Shown here piece after piece: positions 18,663-27,310 of a stretch of DNA of 64,000 nucleotides (the stretch's first letter is position 1; each line of letters begins with the position of its first letter). Position numbers and translations under genes: made by a program. The stretch is from Sphingosinicella sp. BN140058 (lineage in GTDB: Bacteria > Pseudomonadota > Alphaproteobacteria > Sphingomonadales > Sphingomonadaceae), in NCBI RefSeq assembly GCF_004135585.1, contig NZ_CP035501.1, positions 731,001 through 795,000 on the forward strand, written 5' to 3'. The notes under the pieces were generated by a model that worked only from the letters and a program-made list of their open reading frames with translations, was not told the origin of the DNA and made no database searches.

Positions 18663-18818
18663 TCAGGTCTTTTCGCCGCCGGCGTCCAGCGCGTCGGCGC
18701 GCGCTTCATATTCCCGCGCCATTTGGCGAAGCGTCTCGATCACGTCCGGAGTCGTCACCATCGCCGCGAGACGTCGGCATCGTGCTGCCTGGGCTCTGAG
18801 GGACTCTGCGTCTTCCAT
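18663..18818 (-). CDS. Small conserved-type helical protein
   Basis: A 51-aa protein starting MEDAESLRAQAARCRRLAAM and ending in MAREYEARADALDAGGEKT. Short proteins with this pattern (repeated Arg/Leu/Ala helix, TPDVIETLRQMAREYE) are widespread in alphaproteobacteria, with no known role. An in-frame start at 18977 would add 53 residues of unremarkable basic sequence, so the shorter form is preferred. A GGGCGAG ribosome-binding-like stretch lies close to the ATG. No signal peptide or membrane segment. It points away from the gene at 19021. Confidence 0.55.
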   Translation of the reverse strand: MEDAESLRAQAARCRRLAAMVTTPDVIETLRQMAREYEARADALDAGGEKT

Positions 18819-19020
18819 GCTCGCCCGCCAAAAACGCCCTTCTTCCGAGTCCACGTCACGAAACCTTGGCGGAAGAGTTCGTTCCTGCTTCTTTTTGCAA
18901 CTGCGTCGCTGTTGCACCTGAGACACGACCATTTGCGGCAGCGGACGGCGAGCGACGAATTGCAGCAGGATCGTCAATCCGGTATGATCGAGCCCGAGGG
19001 GAAGTGCGGGGAGTTACTTC

Positions 19021-20244
19021 ATGAACAGGAAACGGCTTGCGCTGCTCGGCGCAACCGGCGCCGTGTGCGCGATGGCGATCGGCACTGCGCAGGGTCAGCA
19101 AAAGACCGGCGCGACCGCCACCTACTGGATGAGCGCGGACACGATGTCCGGCATGGGCGCAATGGCCGCCGGCGGCACCAGAGGGATGGTGTCGGCGATG
19201 CTCGGCGGCGGTCGCGGCGCCGGCTACGCCCATAATCTGACATTGCAGCTCGGAACCGGGCAGCGTCCGGCCGGAGAGGCGAATGCGGAGCATCTTCCAC
19301 CGGCCGGTCTTCAGGCCGGCGCGAGCCTCCCTTTGGTGGCACCGAAGGCGGCGCCGAGCGCATCCGGACCGACCGAGCCCTGGCGGACGATGGCGAAGCC
19401 GAAGGGGAGGATGCTGATTTATTGGGGCTGCGGCGAGCATGCCCGAAGCGGGCAACCGGTGGTCTTCGACTTCGCGGCGATGACCGCAGGCAAGATGCCG
19501 CCGGCATTTGCGACCACGACGTTCAAGTTCATGACCCCGCCATCGCCGGCGAGCAGCACCACTTATGGCGAATGGCCGAACGACCGCTCCAAGACCCGCG
19601 TGCCGGCAAAGGGTTCGCTGGTCGGAGCCCATGTCATCAAGGGCAATTACACGCCCGAGATCAATTTCACACTTGCGCCGGGTCAGGATTTCCTCGCCCC
19701 CATTTCCCTGACCGCAAACAAGGCTGGGCCGAGCGGCGCCGTTCCGCTCGCGTGGAGCCCTGTGCCCGGAGCGCTGGCATGGCTCGCCGGCACGATGGGA
19801 TCGGGCCAAAACGGCGACTTCGTGATCTGGAGCTCGAGCGAGGTTCAGGCGATGGCTATGATGAGCGACTATCTCGCGCCCGAGGAGGTCCGCCGCTTGG
19901 TCGCCGGCAAGGTGCTGCTGCCGGCCACGGCGACCGCCTGCACCGTTCCGGCCGAGGTCGCCAAGGCGGCGCCACAGTCGATGCTCAGCGTCGGCGCATT
20001 CGGCGGTGAGGCGAATTTCAGCCACCCCGCCCGCCCGGCCCGGGCCCCTGCATCCTGGCGACCGGACTGGACGGTGAAGCTGCGCACGAAATCCACCTAT
20101 ACCGGGCTTCTCGGCATGGACATGGGGCAGATGTTGGGCGGCCGCGACGCTGGCGACGCCGACAGCACGGACTCCGCGCCGGCCAAGCCCGAAAGCACCA
20201 AGTCAAAGCTCAAGAAGGGCTTGGGCAAGCTGTTCGGCCAATGA
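19021..20244 (+). CDS. Secreted hypothetical protein of about 400 residues
   Basis: A 407-aa protein with a signal peptide (MNRKRLALLGATGAVCAMAIGTAQGQQ), a Gly/Met-rich stretch (SGMGAMAAGGTRGMVSAMLGGG) and a long globular part with YWGCGEHARSGQPVVFDF and EINFTLAPGQDFLAPISL. It ends in a Ser/Lys-rich tail (STKSKLKKGLGKLFGQ). I do not recognise a named domain; similar secreted proteins seem to occur in sphingomonads. GGGGAG upstream of the ATG is a plausible ribosome binding site. It lies between cpoB and tilS, inside the block flanked by two palindromes. Confidence 0.75.
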   Translation: MNRKRLALLGATGAVCAMAIGTAQGQQKTGATATYWMSADTMSGMGAMAAGGTRGMVSAMLGGGRGAGYAHNLTLQLGTGQRPAGEANAEHLPPAGLQAGASLPLVAPKAAPSASGPTEPWRTMAKPKGRMLIYWGCGEHARSGQPVVFDFAAMTAGKMPPAFATTTFKFMTPPSPASSTTYGEWPNDRSKTRVPAKGSLVGAHVIKGNYTPEINFTLAPGQDFLAPISLTANKAGPSGAVPLAWSPVPGALAWLAGTMGSGQNGDFVIWSSSEVQAMAMMSDYLAPEEVRRLVAGKVLLPATATACTVPAEVAKAAPQSMLSVGAFGGEANFSHPARPARAPASWRPDWTVKLRTKSTYTGLLGMDMGQMLGGRDAGDADSTDSAPAKPESTKSKLKKGLGKLFGQ

Positions 20245-20251
20245 TCGGGCG

Positions 20252-20279
20252 ACCTCCTCCCCACTTGTGGGGAGGAGGT
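20252..20279. repeat. Perfect 13-bp palindrome after the secreted protein gene
   Basis: ACCTCCTCCCCAC, loop TT, GTGGGGAGGAGGT. Purine/pyrimidine-rich CCTCCCC...GGGGAGG palindromes of this kind are frequent intergenic REP-type repeats in sphingomonads. There is no T-tract. It starts eight bases after the preceding stop and marks the right edge of the extra block before tilS. Confidence 0.7.
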
Positions 20280-20392
20280 GATCGAGGCGGGGCGCAACAG
20301 CTTGCGGATGCCCTGCTGACGTCGGTGCCGCGGGTGTTTGCGTGGTGCCCCAGTGGGTCGCAGGAGCGCTGACTTGGGGGTAGAAGGCGCGG

Positions 20393-21355
20393 ATGGCCTT
20401 CACCGCTCCGGATCCCCTGCTCGTCGAACGATTCCGCCACGACCTGCATGCGGCGGCGGGCGGCGTGCCCCGGCGCATCGGAGTGGCGGTGTCGGGCGGT
20501 CCCGACAGCCTGGCGCTGCTGCTGCTCGCCTCGGCTGCCGCCCCGGCGGCGGTCGCTGCAGCGACGGTGGATCACCGGCTTCGGCCCGAAAGCGCGGAGG
20601 AGGCCGCAACGGTAGCGCGGATCTGCGCCGGCATCGGCGTTCCGCATCACATCCTTGCGGTTGAGGTGCCCCGCGGGGCCAGTGTCCAGGCACGGGCACG
20701 GGAAGCGCGTTACGCTGCATTGCGCCATTGGGCCGAGACCGAGCAGCTTCCCGTAATCGTCACCGGCCATCATGCGGACGACCAGGCCGAGACGCTGATG
20801 ATGCGCCTGCTCCGCGGATCGGGCGTCGCCGGCCTTGCCGGCATACGCGCCAGAACCACCTTGGGCCCGTCCGCACTGCTTTGCCGCCCGCTACTCGGCT
20901 GGCGGCGCCACGAACTCGCCGCGATCGTCGCTGCCGCCGGCGGCGATGCGGTCGACGATCCAAGCAATCGGGACGAGCGTTTCGACCGTGCCCGCATGCG
21001 CCGGCGGCTCTCAGAGGCGCAATGGATCGATCCGCTCGCACTCAGCCGGAGCGCCGCCGCGCTTGCCGAAGCGGATGAGACCCTGGACGCAGTCGCCGAG
21101 GGATTGGCAGCGGAGCGTCTGTCGACCGGCGAAGGCTGGGCGCTGCTCGCCCCTGCGGGGGTTCCGGCGCTGCTGTTGCGGCGCCTGGTCACGCGCGCAC
21201 TTGTTCACGTCGCGCCGGATGCCGCGCCGCGCGGCGATCAGCTCGGCGGCCTTCTCGATCGGCTCGGCAAAGGCGAAACCTGCAACCTTGCCGGCGCCTT
21301 GTGCCGCGGTGGGGAGCATTGGCGGTTCGAGCCGGAACCGCGGCGCCGGGTCTAA
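20393..21355 (+). CDS. tilS: tRNA(Ile)-lysidine synthase TilS
   Basis: A 320-aa N-type ATP pyrophosphatase that turns C34 of tRNA-Ile(CAU) into lysidine, an essential step for AUA decoding. The PP-loop is VAVSGGPDSLALLLLA (about residue 26). Also visible are ATVDHRLRPES, GHHADDQAETLMMRLLRGSG with the catalytic Asp/His region, and RPLLGWRRHEL. The C-terminal part is short and divergent, as in many alphaproteobacteria. It is convergent with the esterase gene. Confidence 0.95.
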   Translation: MAFTAPDPLLVERFRHDLHAAAGGVPRRIGVAVSGGPDSLALLLLASAAAPAAVAAATVDHRLRPESAEEAATVARICAGIGVPHHILAVEVPRGASVQARAREARYAALRHWAETEQLPVIVTGHHADDQAETLMMRLLRGSGVAGLAGIRARTTLGPSALLCRPLLGWRRHELAAIVAAAGGDAVDDPSNRDERFDRARMRRRLSEAQWIDPLALSRSAAALAEADETLDAVAEGLAAERLSTGEGWALLAPAGVPALLLRRLVTRALVHVAPDAAPRGDQLGGLLDRLGKGETCNLAGALCRGGEHWRFEPEPRRRV

Positions 21356-21371
21356 GCCCCCTGCCCTGGCG

Positions 21372-22841
21372 TCAGAGCCGATCGCTCAGCCGGCAGACGT
21401 CCTCGCGGAGCCGCTGTCCCGGAACGACGCCGCTGGCATCGAACGTGACGTGCGCCCTATCCGCGACGTCGTAGCGCGGCCAGGCCGGCAGACCCTCGCC
21501 GTTCGGATCGCCGTTGAGGACGAACCTCGTCCAGTAGTCGCCGAGCGAAAGGGTTTGCGACAGGCGCTGCTCGCCGAAAATATAGGCGAGCTCCGCCGAA
21601 TGACTGGTGCGGCCGCCGCCCGGGGCAAGATCGAATTCGTAGCGCCAGACCGGTCGGCCCTTGGCCGCCATCAGCGACGCCATGGTTCCGGCGGGGCAGC
21701 GGAAGGTGACGTCGGTCGCGATCTGATCGTCGCGCGATCCCATCCGCGGATCCGGCGTCGGATCGGGTTGATCGAGCCGGTAGAAGGCTCTCGCCTTTGC
21801 CTCCTTGTCGCCGAAGGCGCGCGCGACGAAGGCGTCGCGATGCGGCCGGCCGCCGGGCAAGCCAAGCTCGAAGCGGTTGCTGCCGATCAGCAGCGGCTTG
21901 CCCGGGCCTTCCTTCAGATGGACGTCCGGCGTTCGGGTAAACACCCGGCCGTCGACGGTCGTGCGCAGCCAAAGATAATCGTCGGCCTCCAGCGCCTCGT
22001 CGTGGAGCCGCAGATCGGCTTGGAGCAACGCGGGCACCGATGCGGCGCGCAGCCTGGCGACGTCGCCCCCGGTCTGAAGCAGGGCATCGGCCTGATCGCC
22101 GATCCGCTCGCCCGCTTCACGGCTGCGCCAGGGCAGCCCGAAGCCCGGCGTGCCGCTCTCCATGATCGCCTGCGCGAACAACGGCCGCGCGGCCGGTGCG
22201 GCAAGCAGCAGCCCGACATCCTGGGCGCCGGCGGATTCCCCGCCGATGGTCACGCGATCGGGATCACCGCCGAAGCGTGCGATGTTGCGCTTCACCCAGT
22301 CGAGCGCGGCGATCTGATCCATGATCCCGTAATTGCCGGAGGCGCTTCCCGCCTCCGCGCTCAGTGCGCGATGCGACAGAAAGCCGAAGATGCCGAGGCG
22401 ATAGCGGATCGCCACCAGCACGATCTCGCCTTTGCCGAACCGTGACAGCACCATGTCGCCCGGCGAACCCGCGCGGTTGCTGCCGCCGTGGATCCAGACG
22501 AACACGGGTCGCCGTCCGGTGAGGCTTGGGGTGCGGATGTCGAGCGGGAGGCAATCTTCGTCGGCAGAGACGAAGTCCGCATGGTTCCAGCCCTGATCGT
22601 TCTGGATGCAGGCGGCCGCCGGCGCGGCCGCGTCGCGAACGCCGCGCCAGGGCTCCACCGGCGCCGGCGCGGTCCAGCGGCGAGCCCCGATCGGCGGCGC
22701 CGCGAACGGGATACCGCGAAAGATCGACGCACCGCCGTCCTGAGCTCCGCGAACGACACCGCCCTCGACCTTCACGGTCGGGGGCGGCGCTGCCGCCAGC
22801 AGCAGGCTTGCCATCGCTGCGGCGATAGCGCGTGCAATCAT
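21372..22841 (-). CDS. Type B carboxylesterase, secreted
   Basis: A 489-aa alpha/beta hydrolase with an N-terminal signal sequence (MIARAIAAAMASLLLAAAPPP). It shows the type-B carboxylesterase pattern: VRGAQDGGASIFRGIPFAAPP, EDCLPLDIRTP, the oxyanion WIHGG, and the nucleophile elbow TIGGESAGA. An acidic residue and His further on complete the triad. It would hydrolyse carboxylic esters in the periplasm or outside. ATG 22841 is chosen over ATG 22847 because GAGAGG abuts the latter. It starts 26 bases after the HI0933-family gene, so the two are probably cotranscribed. Substrate unknown. Confidence 0.88.
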   Translation of the reverse strand: MIARAIAAAMASLLLAAAPPPTVKVEGGVVRGAQDGGASIFRGIPFAAPPIGARRWTAPAPVEPWRGVRDAAAPAAACIQNDQGWNHADFVSADEDCLPLDIRTPSLTGRRPVFVWIHGGSNRAGSPGDMVLSRFGKGEIVLVAIRYRLGIFGFLSHRALSAEAGSASGNYGIMDQIAALDWVKRNIARFGGDPDRVTIGGESAGAQDVGLLLAAPAARPLFAQAIMESGTPGFGLPWRSREAGERIGDQADALLQTGGDVARLRAASVPALLQADLRLHDEALEADDYLWLRTTVDGRVFTRTPDVHLKEGPGKPLLIGSNRFELGLPGGRPHRDAFVARAFGDKEAKARAFYRLDQPDPTPDPRMGSRDDQIATDVTFRCPAGTMASLMAAKGRPVWRYEFDLAPGGGRTSHSAELAYIFGEQRLSQTLSLGDYWTRFVLNGDPNGEGLPAWPRYDVADRAHVTFDASGVVPGQRLREDVCRLSDRL

Positions 22842-22867
22842 GGTCATCCTCTCGTTTTGCGATGGGT

Positions 22868-24055
22868 TCACGATGCGAGGGCTTGTCCTGCGGCCCAGCC
22901 GCTCGCCCATGCCCATTGAAAATTGTAGCCGCCCAGCCATCCGGTGACGTCCACGGCCTCGCCGATCGCATACAGCCCGGGAACCGACTTCGCCTCCATG
23001 CTCCGCGAGGACAGGCCATCGGTGGCAATGCCGCCGACCGTTACTTCGGCCTTGGCAAATCCTTCGGTGCCGTTCGGACTGAAGCGCCAGTCGCCGAGCC
23101 GGCGCTCGCCATCCCGCAATAGCCGATCGGCGAGGTTGCCGAGTTCCCCACCGATGCCGAGCCGCTCGGCGAGCGTTTCCGCCAGCCGCTCCGGCAAGCG
23201 CCTCGCCAGCGACGCCTTGAGGGTGGTGCGCGGCCGCTCCCGCTTCGCCTGGACCAGCCAGTCCGGTTCTGCGTCGGGCAGAAAGTCGATGCCGATCTGT
23301 TCACCGTGCCGCCAGTAGGAAGAGATTTGCAGGATCGCCGGCCCGGAAAGCCCCTTGTGCGTGAACAGCGCAGCTTCCCGGAACCTCGCCTTGCCGGCTC
23401 CGGCGATCACTTCGGCAGCAACGCCGGATAGCGACCGGAACAAGATCTCCTCCCCACCAAGCGTGAGTGGCACCAGGGCCGGGCGCGGCTCGACCACTTT
23501 GAGCCCGAAGCGGCGGGCGAGATCGTAGGCGAAGCCGGTCGCGCCGAGCTTGGGGATCGATGGTCCGCCGGTGGCGATGACGAGCGCACGCGCGGCCAGT
23601 GTCGCTCCGCCTTGCTCGACATGGAACAGGCCGTCGCTGTGGCGGATCTCGCCCAGCACAGCGCCGAGACGAAGCGTGACCGTACCCTTCGCGCACTCCT
23701 CCAGCAGCATCGCGACGATCTGCCGCGCCGATCCGTCGCAAAACAGCTGCCCAAGCGTTTTTTCGTGCCAAGCGATACCGTAAGCCTTCACCAACTCCAG
23801 AAAGTCGTCGGCACGATAACGGCCGAGCGCCGACTTTGCGAAATGCGGATTTGCCGACAGGTAGCGGTCGGCAGCCGCATGGATGTTGGTGAAGTTGCAG
23901 CGGCCGCCACCGGAGATCAGGATTTTCTTGCCGGGCGCGTCCGCATGATCGAGCAGCGCGACACGTACGCCGCGCTGGCCTGCCACGGCTGCGCACATCA
24001 GTCCGGCGCCGCCGGCGCCAAGGACGATCGCATCGAAGGTCTCGCTTGGAACCAT
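22868..24055 (-). CDS. HI0933-family FAD-dependent oxidoreductase (BaiN/YhiN-like)
   Basis: A 395-aa flavoprotein with an N-terminal dinucleotide-binding motif (AIVLGAGGAGLMCAAVAGQRG) and the family signature KKILISGGGRCNFTN. It has a second GGPSIPKLGATGFAYDLARRFG motif and a C-terminal VTGWLGGYNFQWAWASG FAD-binding block. Relatives are annotated as flavoproteins or BaiN-like oxidoreductases; the physiological substrate is generally unknown. Of the two adjacent ATGs (24058 and 24055) the second gives better spacing from GCGGAG. It is followed closely by the esterase gene. Confidence 0.9.
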   Translation of the reverse strand: MVPSETFDAIVLGAGGAGLMCAAVAGQRGVRVALLDHADAPGKKILISGGGRCNFTNIHAAADRYLSANPHFAKSALGRYRADDFLELVKAYGIAWHEKTLGQLFCDGSARQIVAMLLEECAKGTVTLRLGAVLGEIRHSDGLFHVEQGGATLAARALVIATGGPSIPKLGATGFAYDLARRFGLKVVEPRPALVPLTLGGEEILFRSLSGVAAEVIAGAGKARFREAALFTHKGLSGPAILQISSYWRHGEQIGIDFLPDAEPDWLVQAKRERPRTTLKASLARRLPERLAETLAERLGIGGELGNLADRLLRDGERRLGDWRFSPNGTEGFAKAEVTVGGIATDGLSSRSMEAKSVPGLYAIGEAVDVTGWLGGYNFQWAWASGWAAGQALAS

Positions 24056-24080
24056 CATCTCCGCTCGGGCGCAAACACAC

Positions 24081-24116
24081 AAAAACGCCCGCCCCGGCTA
24101 GGCCGGAGCAGGCGTT
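24081..24116 (-). terminator. Intrinsic terminator of mucR
   Basis: On the minus strand AACGCCTGCTCCGGC, three-base loop, GCCGGGGCGGGCGTT forms a 15-bp stem with two G-U pairs, followed by T residues. It lies about 20 bases after the mucR stop. Confidence 0.85.
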
Positions 24117-24136
24117 CTGTCATGCGGCAATCGAGA

Positions 24137-24619
24137 TCAGGCGTCCGCTGCGGCCTTGCGCGGACGACCACGACCGCGACCCGAGGCCTTTGCAGGCTCG
24201 GCGGCCGGTGCAGGCGCTTCTTCGCCACCCTTCTTGCGGCCGAGACCGATCGAGTGGGCAAGCGCGCGGCGCTGCTCGGAGTAATTCGGAGCGACCATCG
24301 GATAGTCCCGCGGCAGACCGTAATCGGAACGATATTGCTCCGGCGTCATCTGGTGGGCGGTCATCAGGTGGCGCTTCAGCATGCGCTGCTTGGCACCGCA
24401 TTCCATGCAGACGATATATTCCGGCTTGATCGAGGCGCGGACCGAGACGACCGGCGTCTTCTCTTCCTGCTTGGCCTCCTCGGCCGGCTTTTCGAGCGCG
24501 GAGAGCGCCTCGTAGACTCGCTGGACGAGGTTGCCGACGTCGCCCACGGCGACGTTGTTGTTGGCGACGTGAGCTGCGACGATGTCGGCAGTCAGTTGCA
24601 CAAGCTGTTCATTTTCCAT
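24137..24619 (-). CDS. mucR: Ros/MucR-family transcriptional regulator
   Basis: A 160-aa DNA-binding protein with the prokaryotic zinc finger C-x2-C-x9-H-x4-H (CMECGAKQRMLKRHLMTAH, about residues 72-90). YGLPRDYPMVAPNYSEQRRALA follows, as in all Ros/MucR proteins. The C-terminus is an Ala/Pro/Lys tail ending in an AT-hook-like GRGRGRPRK. Family members act as global, H-NS-like regulators of exopolysaccharide, motility and cell-cycle genes. ATG 24619 has GGAGAG at good spacing; the longer in-frame start at 24637 is less likely. Confidence 0.95.
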   Translation of the reverse strand: MENEQLVQLTADIVAAHVANNNVAVGDVGNLVQRVYEALSALEKPAEEAKQEEKTPVVSVRASIKPEYIVCMECGAKQRMLKRHLMTAHQMTPEQYRSDYGLPRDYPMVAPNYSEQRRALAHSIGLGRKKGGEEAPAPAAEPAKASGRGRGRPRKAAADA

Positions 24620-24718
24620 TGCACTCTCCGTGGTCACGCGATGAATCTCGAATAAGAATCACGTCCGAAGCAATTTTGCGGGATTGATTCGGTTGCGGCG
24701 CTACTCGGCCACTTCGCG

Positions 24719-25744
24719 TCAATATCCAAGCCCTATTGTGTTTAACCGTATTTTCCCGAGGAAGTTGTTCGAGGCGAGAAAGAGCGTGCGACCGTCTTCG
24801 CCGAACGCACAATTCGCGACGGCAGTGCCGGTATCGATGCGTCCGAGCTCCTCCCCCGTCGGAGTGAAGACATGGACGCCGCCAGGCCCGGTGGCGAAAA
24901 GATTACCCTGTTTGTCGATCGCCATTCCATCCGGAAGACCTGGTAATCCCGACTTGGCGAGGGCTGTCAAGTCGGCGAAAACCCGACCCTCTCCAATCTT
25001 TCCATTTTCCGAACGCGGATAGGCCATGATCACCGCACGATCCGGATCCGAATTCGCAACGTAAAGCGTGCGCTGATCGGGGGAAAGAATGATGCCGTTG
25101 GGGAAGGTCAGGTCCTTGATCACCAGTTCCACGGCACCATCGGGCTTCAGACGGTAAACTCCGTTCCAGCCCAGTTCCTTCATCGGCGACTGGTTTATGC
25201 CCTCCAGGCCATAAGGCGGGTCTGTGAAATAAATCGAGCCGTCGGAGGCACGTACCAGGTCGTTGGGCGAGTTGAATCGCTTGCCATCGAAATGCGTTGC
25301 GAGAAACGTCTTCTTCTTGGTCGCCAGATCGAGCTGCGCGACCGCGCGATTGCCATGATCCGCAACAAGGATGGTGTTACCGGGTCCTTCGATCAGGCCG
25401 TTCGATCCTGGCTCCCGGAAACCGGATGGATCGGGACCGGAGAAACCTGATGGTTCGAGGAACACCGAGAGCCCGTCCGCTTCCGACCATCGGTACATCT
25501 TGTTGGCCGGAACATCGCTCAGCAGAAGATAGCGGCCGTCTCTTATCCATACCGGCCCCTCGCTCCAGGTCAGCCCATCGGCCAGCTTTTCGATGCGCGC
25601 ATCGGCCGGCACCAGCGCAGCGAGAGCGGGCGCAGGAGCAACGATCCTGCCAACCGTCTCATAAGTCCTGCTCGCACTCTCCCCGCTCATGCATCCTCCC
25701 GTCGCCAGCAGGCTGCCGAGAGCAATCATCCGCAAAACGCTCAT
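24719..25744 (-). CDS. SMP-30/gluconolactonase-family lipoprotein
   Basis: A 341-aa six-bladed beta-propeller. The signal peptide ends in a lipobox (LGSLLATGGC), so it should be membrane-anchored in the periplasm. Family motifs are LTWSEGPVWIRDGRYLLLSD with the metal-binding Glu, GPGNTILVADHGNRAV, FNSPNDLVRASDGSIYFTDPPYGL with the metal-binding Asn/Asp, and FPNGIILSPDQRTLYVANSD. It likely hydrolyses a sugar lactone such as gluconolactone. ATG 25744 is set by GGAGGG and the lipobox; the frame continues open upstream without sense. Confidence 0.88.
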   Translation of the reverse strand: MSVLRMIALGSLLATGGCMSGESASRTYETVGRIVAPAPALAALVPADARIEKLADGLTWSEGPVWIRDGRYLLLSDVPANKMYRWSEADGLSVFLEPSGFSGPDPSGFREPGSNGLIEGPGNTILVADHGNRAVAQLDLATKKKTFLATHFDGKRFNSPNDLVRASDGSIYFTDPPYGLEGINQSPMKELGWNGVYRLKPDGAVELVIKDLTFPNGIILSPDQRTLYVANSDPDRAVIMAYPRSENGKIGEGRVFADLTALAKSGLPGLPDGMAIDKQGNLFATGPGGVHVFTPTGEELGRIDTGTAVANCAFGEDGRTLFLASNNFLGKIRLNTIGLGY

Positions 25745-25946
25745 CGGCACGCTCCCTCCGCTCTCGGATCGCCGGAAGCCGATCGATCGCTTCGACGGCG
25801 CTCCGCCGAAAGCGACCGGTGGTCCGCCAATCCTCGCAGAGGCTGGTGCAGCAAAATGGCAGCAAAGATCAAGTTCGGGATGCTGGAGCGGTCCAGGTGG
25901 GCAGCGCGCTATTCCCGGGGACAGGCGCCCCACCAGCCATTGGACG

Positions 25947-26183
25947 TCATTTGCGTTCGCCACTCTGCAGCGGCAGAGTCAGGATCGGCCGCTGATCGGC
26001 ATCCAGAACCTCGATGGTGCCGCCACGGGGCAGACCGCCGGCGAGCCGGGCGGTGTCGACGAGTTCGGCGGCAAGTCGCTCCGCCTCCCGTCTCGCCTCC
26101 ATCTCGTCGGGCCACTCCTGGCCAGTAAGATCGGGCACGTGATATTCGTCGCCGCGCAAGTGGAAGTAGAATGCCGGCATCAT
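25947..26183 (-). CDS. Small DUF6894-type protein
   Basis: A 78-aa protein beginning MMPAFYFHLRGDEYHVPDLTG with an EARREAERLAAELVDTA helix and a final TIEVLDADQRPILTLPL strand. This matches the small alphaproteobacterial family that begins with an aromatic FYFH strand followed by a DxxG and a helix. No known activity. GGGAGG lies about seven bases before the start. Probably a monocistronic stress or accessory protein. Confidence 0.7.
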   Translation of the reverse strand: MMPAFYFHLRGDEYHVPDLTGQEWPDEMEARREAERLAAELVDTARLAGGLPRGGTIEVLDADQRPILTLPLQSGERK

Positions 26184-26323
26184 ATCGCTGCCTCCCGCAC
26201 GCTGTAGGTTCGAACTTCTACTCACAAGCACGGCCAAGGTTTCAGAAGCACCGCGCACGGCACAAACCGCGGAGTCGCCGCGGTCGAACGGCAACCGCGG
26301 GCTGCGATGCTCGTTGGTCGATC

Positions 26324-26869
26324 ATGTCGCAGATCCGAGCCGCATCGCCGGCAGAGCCCCCACGCACTCGTTGCACCGGCCCCGTCCAACGCAGTCTTGC
26401 GGGTGCGATCCTGCTGCTGCTTGTCGGGTGCGGACAGGGGGATGAGCAGGCAAGCGCGTCCGACCTTCCTGCCGACGTGCTGTACAACCGGATCGAGGAT
26501 GCGCGGGTGCTCAAGGATCCGCAGGATACGGACGGCCCGCGGCTCGGGACCATCACAGCCACCGATGTCCCCGCCGATCTTCGGCAAGGCCGAGGATGCA
26601 GGCTCGTCCAGGGCGAGCGTCTGCTGCTGCTCGCCAATGCGCGGGGCGCGATCGCGCGGCTCGACGGACGCATCCTGCGGCTTCGCATCGGCGGCCCGCT
26701 GGGCCCGTCGGGCGGGTTCTTCGTCGCAGACGGCGCAAGCGTGAGCATCGGCAGGACCGTGCCCGCCGCCGGCCAGCAAATGATCTCGCAGGGGCCGGCA
26801 ACCGTCAGTGTCGGCGGCGCCCGCGACCGCCCGATCGAGAAAGTCGATGCGGATTGGGCGTGCAGTTGA
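26324..26869 (+). CDS. Hypothetical lipoprotein
   Basis: A 181-aa predicted lipoprotein: a hydrophobic stretch AGAILLLLVGC supplies a lipobox, with Cys at about residue 36. The mature part contains DVLYNRIEDARVLKDPQD and a beta-rich region (GERLLLLANARGAIARLDGRILRLRIGG split over two strands). I do not recognise a family. The amino-terminal region before the hydrophobic core is long (about 22 residues) and the ribosome binding site is weak, so the start is uncertain; an earlier ATG at 26171 is possible but would overlap the divergent DUF6894 start. Confidence 0.6.
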   Translation: MSQIRAASPAEPPRTRCTGPVQRSLAGAILLLLVGCGQGDEQASASDLPADVLYNRIEDARVLKDPQDTDGPRLGTITATDVPADLRQGRGCRLVQGERLLLLANARGAIARLDGRILRLRIGGPLGPSGGFFVADGASVSIGRTVPAAGQQMISQGPATVSVGGARDRPIEKVDADWACS

Positions 26870-26954
26870 ACTCTCGCGCGGGAGACAGTTCGGGAACCTT
26901 GGCCGGATCGCTCCGTTCCCAATCCATTCCCACATTCACGCGAAAGAGGTGACG

Positions 26955-27221
26955 ATGTCGCACATCCCGAATTCCGCCATGCCGCATGCCGCTCCTGCCG
27001 AGAAGAAGGAAGCGCTGAAGCAGGACAAGCCGACATCCGCCGGGAGGGCCGCCAAGGTCGCGGAACTGGCCCGTGACAATCCCAAGACCGTGATCGCGGC
27101 AGGCGCCGTGGTCGTCGCCGGACTTGCCGCGGCGGCGGCGATCCCGCTCGTGCGCGGCCGCAAGGCGGACGACGACGCGAAACCGGCCGCCAAGACCAAG
27201 AAGGCCAAGCAGGACGCCTGA
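26955..27221 (+). CDS. Small single-span membrane protein
   Basis: An 88-aa protein with a charged N-terminal part rich in Ala, Lys and Glu. One hydrophobic segment (TVIAAGAVVVAGLAAAAAIPL, about 47-67) and a basic Lys-rich tail (KKAKQDA) follow. GAGGTG before the ATG is a good ribosome binding site. No family recognised. Composition resembles small membrane anchors or stress-induced proteins. Confidence 0.65.
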   Translation: MSHIPNSAMPHAAPAEKKEALKQDKPTSAGRAAKVAELARDNPKTVIAAGAVVVAGLAAAAAIPLVRGRKADDDAKPAAKTKKAKQDA

Positions 27222-27310
27222 CGCCCGGCCGGGCAGCAAACGCTTCGCTGCCCCGGCTTGCGCGATCGCTGCGATGCCGCCATCGCATTCGAAGCTGCGA
27301 AGCGAGACCG

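Noticed and set aside
20835..22445. 536-codon plus-strand frame across tilS and the esterase
   Set aside because: It runs out of frame through tilS and antisense to the esterase, both with clear active-site motifs.
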